From Singulisphaera acidiphila DSM 18658 (GTDB lineage: Bacteria > Planctomycetota > Planctomycetia > Isosphaerales > Isosphaeraceae), in the NCBI RefSeq assembly GCF_000242455.2, contig NC_019892.1, forward strand, positions 6,458,744-6,522,743: a DNA stretch of 64,000 bases, given 5' to 3'. The position numbers and the translations under genes were made by a program. Shown piece after piece: positions 57,450-64,000 of this stretch (its first letter is position 1; every line of letters begins with the position of its first letter). The notes beneath the pieces are model-generated. The model made no database searches, was not told the origin of the DNA, and worked only from the letters and a program-made list of their open reading frames with translations.

Positions 57450-58998
57450 GTCGTTCTCCTTCGGGCTCGACGGCCGAGAAAGGGGAATCCTCGGTTGTGA
57501 CCAGAGTGCCGGCTGCGTCAATTCGAGGTGGTCCTGGGAACCGCCGGCGCTCGGATCCCAACCAGGCTAAGGCGAGGACCACCGCAGACGAGCCGACGAC
57601 CCAGACGGACCGATCGTTGGGCGGTTGCATACCAATGAGGATCAGCAAAAGGCATCCAACCACGCTCAGCGCGGCCAGTGGCCGATACCAGCCGCCGATG
57701 TTCCAGGGGCCCATCGTCGTCCAGGACCGGCCGAACGCGACGAGGCCGAGGGCTGTGGGGATGACGTAGGAGAGATAGAGAAAGATCACGCAGACTGCCG
57801 TGATCGTCGAATAGATGGGGGTCCAGACTGTGAACAAAACGGAGGCAATCGAGACGGTCCAGATTGCGACGGCCGGTGTCTGGTGGGTGGGGCTGACGCG
57901 GCGGATCGCCGTGGAGTAGGGCAGGCCGCCGTCCCTGGCGAACGCGAAGGCCATGCGCGAAGCCGAGGTCACCGTGGCTAGGCCGCAGAGGTACTGGGCC
58001 ATTACGATCCCGACCGTCAAGAACAATGCGATCGGGCCGGGAAGCACCCGATCGACGATTGAGAGGAACGCTCCTTCCCCTTGCGCGGCGGCTTCGCCGA
58101 GGTCGGGAGCGGCCAGGACGACCGCACTCAACAACACCCATCCGGCTAGCCCGGAGATCACGACGGAGCGGACGATGCCCCGAGGCACGGCAGCCGCGGC
58201 CGCCTTGGTCTCCTCGGAGGCGTGGGCGGGAGCATCGAAGCCGGTGACCGTGTACGACGGCAGCAGCAGGCCCAAGGCGAACAGGAGCATGAGGCTCTCG
58301 GATGCCGGCCAGACGTTGCCCCCTGCCGGCCCGCTGTAGTTGGTGAACGTGATCAGCCGGGTCGGATCCAGGCTGGGAGCGAACGTGAGCAAGGCGATCG
58401 CGAGTGCGGTCGAGACGGCCACGATCAGAAAGCCGCTGAAGTCGGTCAGACGGGTCGTCGCCCGGATCCCCATGTGGTTAATCACCGCATGTGAAGCTGT
58501 GATCAAGGCAACACCGAGGGCCTGGGCTGCCGGTTCCAGCCACCAGGCCGACAACCCGAGCCGTGGTCCGAGTGCGCCGACGGCGAAGCGGTAGGAGCCG
58601 ACGTTGATCGCCGCGAGCACGGTGACGAGGCCCGCCAGGTTGAACCAGGCGGTTGCCCAGCCCCAGCCCCTGCCACCCAGGAGCGAGGCCCAGTGATAGA
58701 GGCCCCCGGCTGTCGGGAATGCCGAGGCCAGTTGCGCCATCGTCGCGGCGACGATCAGCGAGAAGAGGCAGGCCAGCGGCCAGCCCAGTCCGATCGAGGC
58801 CCCGCCCACGGCGCTCAGACCAAGGTGGAAGGACGTTACTCCGCCCGACAGGATGCAGATGATCGAGAGCGAAAGCGCCAGACTTGAGAACGCGTTCATG
58901 CGCCGGGACAGTTCCTGGGCGTATCCCATCGCGTGCAGCGTCCGCACGTCATCGTCCACGTCCCCGTCTCGTTGGCCGTCGCCTTGCGCCATCTGCAT
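57412..58998 (-). CDS. APC-family permease, probably ethanolamine importer
   Basis: A 528-residue amino acid-polyamine-organocation permease with about 12 helices. It starts one base after the eutB stop (TGAGATG), with GAGGGA in the last eutB codons. Helix 1 SLALSLSIICILSGGVTSF carries the GABA/ethanolamine-permease-type unwound region, and FPTAGGLYHWASLLGG and GFDAPAHASEETKAA (helix 6 region) fit this subfamily. The tail is soluble and Arg-rich. Its position between eutB and eutC makes ethanolamine the likely substrate, though by sequence GABA is also possible. Confidence 0.86.
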   Translation of the reverse strand: MQMAQGDGQRDGDVDDDVRTLHAMGYAQELSRRMNAFSSLALSLSIICILSGGVTSFHLGLSAVGGASIGLGWPLACLFSLIVAATMAQLASAFPTAGGLYHWASLLGGRGWGWATAWFNLAGLVTVLAAINVGSYRFAVGALGPRLGLSAWWLEPAAQALGVALITASHAVINHMGIRATTRLTDFSGFLIVAVSTALAIALLTFAPSLDPTRLITFTNYSGPAGGNVWPASESLMLLFALGLLLPSYTVTGFDAPAHASEETKAAAAAVPRGIVRSVVISGLAGWVLLSAVVLAAPDLGEAAAQGEGAFLSIVDRVLPGPIALFLTVGIVMAQYLCGLATVTSASRMAFAFARDGGLPYSTAIRRVSPTHQTPAVAIWTVSIASVLFTVWTPIYSTITAVCVIFLYLSYVIPTALGLVAFGRSWTTMGPWNIGGWYRPLAALSVVGCLLLILIGMQPPNDRSVWVVGSSAVVLALAWLGSERRRFPGPPRIDAAGTLVTTEDSPFSAVEPEGERHGRRSAGSPGRR

Positions 58999-58999
58999 C

Positions 59000-60412
59000 T
59001 CAGTGGGTTCCCTCGAGGACGGATTCTAATTTCGGCATAAGATGCCGTAATTCCGAAGCATGGGAGAGGGCAAGTTCGCCGCTGCGGAAGATGCCGAGGC
59101 GTTCCAGCCAGGCGAGGAATTCGGGTGCGGGTCTCAGGCCGAACAACCGGCGGACGCCGAGGGCGTCATGAAAGCTGGTCGACTGATAGTTTAGCATCAC
59201 GTCGTCCGCGCAGGGCACGCCCATGAAGAAGTTGGATCCTGCGGCAGTCAGCAAGAGCAGCAAGTTATCGGCCGAGTTCTGGTCGGCGTCGGTATGATTC
59301 GTATAACAGACGTCACAGCCCATCGGTAGGCCGAGGAGTTTCCCCATGAAGTGATCCTCCAAGCCTGCCCGGATGATCTGCCGCTCGTCAAACAGGTATT
59401 CAGGGCCGATGAAGCCGACGACGCTGTTGACCAGGAACGGGTCGAGCGTACGGGCCAGGCCATAGGCTCGCGCTTCCAGGGTGAGTTGGTCGACACCGTG
59501 ATGGGCATCCGACGAGAGGGCGCTCCCTTGCCCGGTTTCGAGGTACATGACCTGATCGCCGGCCCAGGCGACGTCACGCCCACGATGATGCTCGAGCACC
59601 CGTTCCCGCCCTTCACGGAGTAGGGCTAGGCTCACGCCGAAGCTGGCGTTGGCCGCCTCGGTGCCGGCGATCGATTGAAAGAGGAGATCCACCGGAGCGC
59701 CTCGATCGAGCGCCTGGAGCTGAGTGGTGATGTGGGCCAGACAGCATGCCTGCGTTGGGATCGCATAGGCATCGATCAGCCGAGCGAGCCCGTTGAGGAT
59801 CGCAGTAGTCGCTTCGACTGACCCGGAGGCGGGGTTGACCCCGATCATTGCGTCGCCACAGCCGTACATGAGGCCGTCGACGGCCGAAAGCAGGATGCCG
59901 CCGAGGTCGTCGCTCGGATGGTTGGGCTGGATCCGGATCCCGAGCACGCCGCGCTCGCCCATCGTGTTTCGACAGCGCGTGACGGTGCGGATCTTATGGG
60001 CGGCCAGGACCAGGTCCTTGTTGCCCATCAGCTTTGTGGCTGCGGCGGCGATCTCCGGCGTGATTGCCCCTCGGGCGGAATTCAACTCAGCGCTCGTCGT
60101 GGCGTCGTCGAGCAGCCAGTCGCGGAATCCGCCGACAGTCATCCCACCGAATGCAGCGAAGGCCGGGCGGTCGAGCGTATCAAGGATCAGGCGGCTGACA
60201 TCGTCGAGGTCCGGGTCGATCAAGGGGTGGTCGACAATCTCCATGAGGGTCAGGTCGGCCAGCACGCGCTTCGCGGCAACCCGCTCGCGTTCCGACCCTG
60301 CTGCAAGCCCTGCGAGTCGATCCCCCGATTTCTCCTCGTTTGCCTTGGCGAACACCGCACGCAGATCGTCAAAGACGAATCGTTCGGTCCGGACAACGGT
60401 GGATAGGTTCAA
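59000..60412 (-). CDS. eutB: ethanolamine ammonia-lyase large subunit
   Basis: A 470-residue EutB, the catalytic TIM-barrel subunit. The TTG at 60412 is the likely start: GGGGAGG stands six bases upstream and the product (MNLSTVVRTERFVFDDL) then aligns in length with E. coli EutB (453 residues). Conserved stretches include FAKANEEKSGDRLAG, GCGDAMIGVNPASGSVEAT, YLETGQGSALSSDAHHGVDQ and PMGCDVCYTNHTDADQN, which carry the residues around substrate and cobalamin. It heads the operon eutB-permease-eutC. No eutA reactivase or shell genes are near. Confidence 0.94.
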   Translation of the reverse strand: MNLSTVVRTERFVFDDLRAVFAKANEEKSGDRLAGLAAGSERERVAAKRVLADLTLMEIVDHPLIDPDLDDVSRLILDTLDRPAFAAFGGMTVGGFRDWLLDDATTSAELNSARGAITPEIAAAATKLMGNKDLVLAAHKIRTVTRCRNTMGERGVLGIRIQPNHPSDDLGGILLSAVDGLMYGCGDAMIGVNPASGSVEATTAILNGLARLIDAYAIPTQACCLAHITTQLQALDRGAPVDLLFQSIAGTEAANASFGVSLALLREGRERVLEHHRGRDVAWAGDQVMYLETGQGSALSSDAHHGVDQLTLEARAYGLARTLDPFLVNSVVGFIGPEYLFDERQIIRAGLEDHFMGKLLGLPMGCDVCYTNHTDADQNSADNLLLLLTAAGSNFFMGVPCADDVMLNYQSTSFHDALGVRRLFGLRPAPEFLAWLERLGIFRSGELALSHASELRHLMPKLESVLEGTH

Positions 60413-60942
60413 GGCAACCCTCCCCGAGACGCTTCGATGAGGCTCCGCCATCCTTCTGCGGAACAACAGGACCATCGAAAGCCATTCTATCACCGGAGGT
60501 CATTTCAGGAAGGCATCGACGACATCGAAAAGCGTGTGCGGCACTTCAGCCGTTTCCCCGGCGAATTGCCAAGTGGAAGACCAGGGCGATGCCGGCTCGA
60601 TTCAGCCTTGCCCAGAGAGGATCGATGGCAGAAAAATTCAGTTGCGCTGAATTGTTTGAAATTAGTATGTTTTGTTTTTTTATTGTGCTTGTTTAGTGTG
60701 GAGGAGAGGGTGAATGTCGTTGTCATACCCGGAGGCAAGTCAACATTCGGTGAGGAGACTCGAAGGTGCGGATCTATGAGTTGCGGGCGACCCCGTGACA
60801 TCGCATTTGATTCAAAGCTCTTGAGCGAAAAACAGAAGGGGCAGGGGCCCCTTCCGCGAGCGGGATTGCCGTGGCTTTCGGCGGATTGACGGTCTAGGAG
60901 AAGGGGAGAGGCTTGGGCCGGCCTTCTCACTTCGGCCTTGGA
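60413..60942. other. 530-base gap upstream of eutB
   Basis: No gene is convincing. On the minus strand TAGAAT (60489-60484) is a good -10 box about 72 bases before eutB, without a clear -35. AT-rich sequence at 60640-60700 may hold regulatory sites. The right end abuts the IS element, and this strip was the original downstream flank of the DUF1559 gene at 61890. Confidence 0.35.
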
Positions 60943-61821
60943 TTAGGCTGTGTTTGGCAAAAGGCGAAACAGGGCTTTCTCCATGATTGCGACCAACCAC
61001 ATGGCGACGTAGTTAACCGCCAATTTCTCGTAGCGGGTGCCTAACCGGCGGTACTCCTTGAACCAGCCCACCACCCGCTCGATGATATTCCGCCGCTTGT
61101 ATGTGGCCTTGTCGAACTTCTCATCCCGAGGCTGGTCCTTGCGCGTCGGGATCACCGCCTCGACTCGTCGCCTCCGGCACCAGCGCCGGATCCGCCGATA
61201 GCTATACCCCTTGTCGCCTGCCAGCCGCCGCGGCCAGCGACGCTGGCCCCGACGGCGACGGAACAGGCGTCGGGCCATCGTCGGCTCGAAAGCCACGCTG
61301 TCGTGCCTCTGTCCGGCCGTGACGTGGATACCGACCACGCTCCCATGGCTATCACACACGAGGTGGATCTTGGTGCCGAACCCGCCTCGCGAACGCCCCA
61401 ACGCATGGTCCGGCGGTTCCTCCATTTGCGTCTCTTGACGCCCTCCAAGCCTGCACCATTGGCTTGCCTTTTTTTTCGCCCCGGCGGCCGCCCGACTGGC
61501 CCGGATCACGGAGCCGTCGATGCACCACAAGTCATGGTCGATCTGGCCTCGATCGTCCAGTTCATCCAAGAGCGAGGAGACGATCCGAATCCATGTACCG
61601 TCCCGACGCCAGCGGTTGAACCGGTAGTACACAGTCTCCCAGGGTCCGTAGCGCTCGGGGAGATCTCTCCAAGGGGCGCCGGTATGAAGGATCCAAAGGA
61701 TGCCGTTGAGGATGGGGCGGTGGTCGTTGAACGGATGCCCCAGGTTGCCGTGATGGGTCCGGTGCGGCAAGTGCGGCTCAATCCGAGCCCATTGTTGATC
61801 AGTGAGTTCGTAGCGATGCAT
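60943..61821 (-). CDS. IS5-family transposase
   Basis: A 292-residue DDE transposase, apparently intact. The N-terminal MHRYELTDQQWARIEPHLP is typical of the IS5 group (IS427/IS1031-like). The first Asp is in WCIDGSVIRA (about 98), the second in LAGDKGYSYRRIR (about 204), and the Glu in RNIIERVVGWFKEYRRLGTR (about 252). Its stop codon TAA is made partly by bases outside the element: the frame runs through the terminal GCC into the target TA and one flanking base. Confidence 0.93.
   Translation of the reverse strand: MHRYELTDQQWARIEPHLPHRTHHGNLGHPFNDHRPILNGILWILHTGAPWRDLPERYGPWETVYYRFNRWRRDGTWIRIVSSLLDELDDRGQIDHDLWCIDGSVIRASRAAAGAKKKASQWCRLGGRQETQMEEPPDHALGRSRGGFGTKIHLVCDSHGSVVGIHVTAGQRHDSVAFEPTMARRLFRRRRGQRRWPRRLAGDKGYSYRRIRRWCRRRRVEAVIPTRKDQPRDEKFDKATYKRRNIIERVVGWFKEYRRLGTRYEKLAVNYVAMWLVAIMEKALFRLLPNTA
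60944..60961 (+). repeat. left inverted repeat of the IS5 element, with TA target
   Basis: TAGGCTGTGTTTGGCAAA; it matches the right end in 16 of 18 positions as an inverted repeat. The first two bases (TA) are the likely duplicated target. Confidence 0.85.
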
Positions 61822-61890
61822 AGGGGGACCTCCTGCTCGATCACCCTATTTCTACGTTCGACGCCTCCAGACGGTTTGTCAAACAGAGCC
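60946..61890 (-). mobile_element. IS5-family insertion sequence, 945 bp, complete
   Basis: One transposase gene is bounded by 16-of-18 inverted repeats and flanked by TA on both sides (60944-60945, 61891-61892), the likely target duplication. It lies exactly at the stop codon of the DUF1559 gene. Removing the element and one TA rejoins the flanks as TAC TAA, so the host gene originally ended in TAA and now ends in TAG, with the G supplied by the element. No frameshift is seen, so it may still be active. Confidence 0.88.
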
Positions 61891-61892
61891 TA
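61875..61892 (-). repeat. right inverted repeat of the IS5 element, with TA target
   Basis: TTTGTCAAACAGAGCCTA; the outer end falls within the DUF1559 stop codon at 61890-61892. It is the partner of the repeat at 60944-60961. Confidence 0.85.
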
Positions 61893-62939
61893 GTAGGAGT
61901 CGGCGGAGATCACCTCGCCGTTCGCCTTGGTGCCGAGGGCCCACCAGGTGGGCCAGGAGACCGAGTTCTTGATGAACTTGACGGAGCCATCGGCCATTGC
62001 GGTGTTCACGCCGCCGGAGTGGGCGCTCGTTGCCAGGTTATAGTGAGCATGCTGGGCCTGGGCGCAGCAGCCGATGCGGCAGGCCACCCACTTCGCCCCG
62101 TTGGGGGGGATGACCGTGTTGAACATCGAGTAGCCCATGGCGCCGATGCCCCAACTGGAGCCGCGGGCGTTTCGGCCCCATGCCGTCGCCGACCCGGTTT
62201 GGAAGTCCGTGTCGCAGCTTGCCATGTCGGTCTTGATCTGGGTTAACATTCCCGTGATGTCAATCTTGCCACTCGCGAGTCCACTGCTCCCAATGGCTGC
62301 GTTGCCCTCCCGATTGGGCGAATTGATCGCGTTGCCGACCAGGGATTCGGAATAAGCGATCGTGTTCGAGGTCCCATCCTTGACCTCCGCAATCGAGCTT
62401 GAGGTCATGTTGCCGAACATCCCCGTGGTGGTTTTGAGTTCGACGACACAGCAGTTGACCGTGGTTGTGCCCTGGCTCGCACCGTAGCTGTTGTAGTTGA
62501 CCTTTCCCGCGTTGCCGTCGGAGGGGCAGAGGAAGGACGCGATCCTGGCATTGAACGCGGTGGAATTGATGGTGCCGCCTTCCGTCCCCGGTCGCGGGGC
62601 GAAGTTGTAGTTGATGGCGGAATAGATCGCCTGCTGCTCGATGTATGGCAGGAGTGCGGACTGGGCACTCCAGGCATCCCAGGTGACGGGGGTGTAGGTG
62701 AATGATTGCGGGGAGCCGCTTGGGTTGTGCGACCCTCCCATGGGGAAGGAGTTGAGTGCCGAGTGGTAGTTATGGAGTGCCAGACCGATCTGTTTCAGGT
62801 TGTTGATGCACTGCGACCGGCGAGCGGCCTCGCGGGCGGCTTGCACGGCTGGTAATAGGAGTGCGATGAGCACGGCGATGATTGCGATGACCACCAGAAG
62901 CTCGATGAGCGTGAACCCGCGTCTCAGATTGCTTCTCAT
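61890..62939 (-). CDS. DUF1559 protein with type IV pilin-like N-terminus, IS5 at its stop codon
   Basis: A 349-residue DUF1559 protein. [17 protein letters not shown] is the prepilin leader and [16 protein letters not shown] the helix, followed by [11 protein letters not shown] and [13 protein letters not shown]. The C-terminal [17 protein letters not shown] and EVISADSY are intact. The stop codon TAG is composed of the target TA plus one base of an IS5 element, so the coding sequence has not been changed by the insertion. GGGAGG stands seven bases before the ATG. A small lipoprotein gene lies 193 bases upstream on the same strand. Confidence 0.92.
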   Translation of the reverse strand: MRSNLRRGFTLIELLVVIAIIAVLIALLLPAVQAAREAARRSQCINNLKQIGLALHNYHSALNSFPMGGSHNPSGSPQSFTYTPVTWDAWSAQSALLPYIEQQAIYSAINYNFAPRPGTEGGTINSTAFNARIASFLCPSDGNAGKVNYNSYGASQGTTTVNCCVVELKTTTGMFGNMTSSSIAEVKDGTSNTIAYSESLVGNAINSPNREGNAAIGSSGLASGKIDITGMLTQIKTDMASCDTDFQTGSATAWGRNARGSSWGIGAMGYSMFNTVIPPNGAKWVACRIGCCAQAQHAHYNLATSAHSGGVNTAMADGSVKFIKNSVSWPTWWALGTKANGEVISADSY

Positions 62940-62990
62940 GCACGGCCTCCCAGTATTTCGATGAGTCTTTGAATCACATGAAAAAGAATG

Positions 62991-63010
62991 CGGTCCTCAC
63001 GCAAGGACCG
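62991..63010 (-). terminator. hairpin between the lipoprotein and DUF1559 genes
   Basis: CGGTCCT/AGGACCG (62991-62997 with 63004-63010) form a 7-bp stem. On the minus strand CATTCTTTTT follows. It may end or attenuate the lipoprotein transcript before the DUF1559 gene. Confidence 0.5.
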
Positions 63011-63132
63011 AAAATTAAGGATGAGCGAATAGGTCCGCGTCGGGTATGCGTTTCGGGTTGAGAGCATGAACTGGTCGAGAAGGCAGGAATCAGGGAACCA
63101 TTCACAATGCGATTGCCCTGAGCATATCCCCT

Positions 63133-63342
63133 TCATTTCTTTGTCTTCTTGCCTTGGTTCTTCATGAATTCCAACTGAGCATCATCCGCAGCCTTGTTCA
63201 CAGCCGGATATTCCGCTTGCGAGGCCGCTTCCTTGGTTTCACCACCACCGCAGCCGGGCAGACAGACCGATCCCATGGCAACCAGCATGATCACCAGGGA
63301 CAGCCCGCTCCAGCGAGCCAGCTTTGAATGCTGTTTCGTCAT
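63133..63342 (-). CDS. small predicted lipoprotein
   Basis: A 69-residue protein with a signal peptide (LVIMLVAMGSVCLPGC) whose lipobox L-P-G-C predicts lipidation at Cys near residue 31. The mature part is short and polar (KEAASQAEYPAVNKAADDAQ) and ends in Lys (GKKTKK). No domain is recognised. GGAG stands ten bases before the ATG at 63342; the longer frame back to 63441 lacks a leader. The DUF1559 gene follows on the same strand; the pair at 34.7-36.1 kb has the reverse order. Confidence 0.7.
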   Translation of the reverse strand: MTKQHSKLARWSGLSLVIMLVAMGSVCLPGCGGGETKEAASQAEYPAVNKAADDAQLEFMKNQGKKTKK

Positions 63343-63911
63343 GAGAGAGAACTCCAATTTTTGCGTGGAAATCTTTGGCACTTCTTGCCGAGCCCGACCG
63401 CTTCCGGGGGCTTGAACAACGAGAGGTCGGTCACAGTCCATTGCAGAAGCACCTGTCCTCTCTCAGCGTGTTTGGGAAGGGTTTTCCTCGGCGATCGGCA
63501 GCCTGGATTCGCTGGTGAAATTTCAGTGAACTTATGGTCGGGAAGGGTGCTACGTAGAGTCCCCGTCAGGATGGCTGAGGAGTCTCGTCTTTCGCGGAAT
63601 CAATCGGGCGATTCGCGCTCCGGTTCAGAAAGGGTGGGATGGTGTTTGCCGGAGCCTCGGTTGATGAGGCTGATGTCTTACGAATCAGGCCGAGACACGC
63701 AGAGTTGTCGGGCCGGTGGACGAGGCGGCCAGGGAACATTGACCTTTCTCGAACCTCTTAATCGCAAAAAGTCGAGGCTGGAGGACAAAATCCGTGGAAT
63801 GTGACTACCGCGGCTTGAGGACGGACCCCTCGGGAGTAAAGATTTTGCAGCGAACGAGTCGATGCGGCTAAGATGTTTTTCTGGTTGGTCCGTGTCCTTA
63901 GGAGCAGGCCA
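63343..63911. other. 569-base divergent gap with a candidate promoter for the sigma factor
   Basis: No gene. TTGCAG (63845-63850), 18 bases and TAAGAT (63869-63874) lie about 38 bases before the sigma factor start; both boxes are moderate. I see no other structure here. Confidence 0.3.
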
Positions 63912-64000
63912 ATGACCGAGGCGTCAACCTTCGATCAACTGATCCGGCGGGTCCGTGCCTGGGACCATGACGCGGCGGCTGAATTGGTCCGTCTTTACGA
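63912..64000 (+). CDS. ECF-type sigma factor, partial at the window edge
   Basis: Only the first 29 codons are in the window. The start MTEASTFDQLIRRVRAWDHD and AAAELVRLYE match the sigma-70 region 2 opening of planctomycete ECF sigma factors. AGGAGC stands eight bases before the ATG. The rest, including region 4, lies beyond the edge, so the subgroup cannot be told. Confidence 0.7.
   Translation, partial: MTEASTFDQLIRRVRAWDHDAAAELVRLY

Noticed and set aside
60505-60930. A 141-codon minus-strand frame between eutB and the IS5 element.
   Set aside because: Low-complexity Ser/Arg/Pro/Lys composition, no ribosome binding site and no recognised motif.

Overview
The window reads as chromosomal DNA from a high-GC planctomycete, most likely Isosphaeraceae-like (inference). 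The grounds are three DUF1559 proteins with type-IV-pilin-like N-termini, a DUF1080 protein, a giant secreted protease with an LE..LLA N-terminal motif, an oversized SecA and many secreted proteins of unknown function. A Kdo transferase (waaA) and a porin point to a Gram-negative outer membrane. I see no rRNA, tRNA, CRISPR array or phage.

Layout. 1-6.3 kb: a secreted alpha/beta hydrolase, an NAD-dependent epimerase, an outer-membrane porin and an orphan soluble protein. 6.3-21.4 kb: mostly housekeeping, with crcB, a DtxR-type regulator, an RlmI-like methyltransferase, clpS, ruvX, two sugar-nucleotide pyrophosphorylases, an MBL-fold hydrolase divergent from secA, waaA and a DUF3467 gene. 22-26.6 kb: a 1519-residue subtilase-like surface protein. 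26.7-34.6 kb: DUF309, a type I phosphodiesterase, asnB, a nitrilase, a GbsR/MarR regulator and a TlpA-like thioredoxin. 34.7-38.3 kb: two divergent DUF1559 genes, a small lipoprotein and a decayed IS630 transposase.

38.5-48.7 kb (minus strand) is the most unusual part. Five genes are transcribed together and three of the four junctions are 4-base stop/start overlaps. In order they encode a secreted alpha/alpha-toroid plus HEAT protein, a single-pass membrane protein, an FHA-TM-beta-propeller protein, an OppA-type solute-binding protein with no permease, and a secreted protein with a coiled-coil tail. I could not match this set to a described system. Its topology suggests an envelope assembly linking a cytoplasmic phosphopeptide-binding domain to periplasmic binding domains.

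48.9-64 kb: DUF1080, a beta-propeller protein, a ThiO-like oxidase, a DeoR regulator divergent from an MFS transporter followed by a HAD phosphatase, and an ethanolamine catabolic operon (eutB-permease-eutC). An intact IS5-family element follows, inserted exactly in the stop codon of a third DUF1559 gene, which has a lipoprotein gene upstream. The first codons of an ECF sigma factor lie at the right edge.
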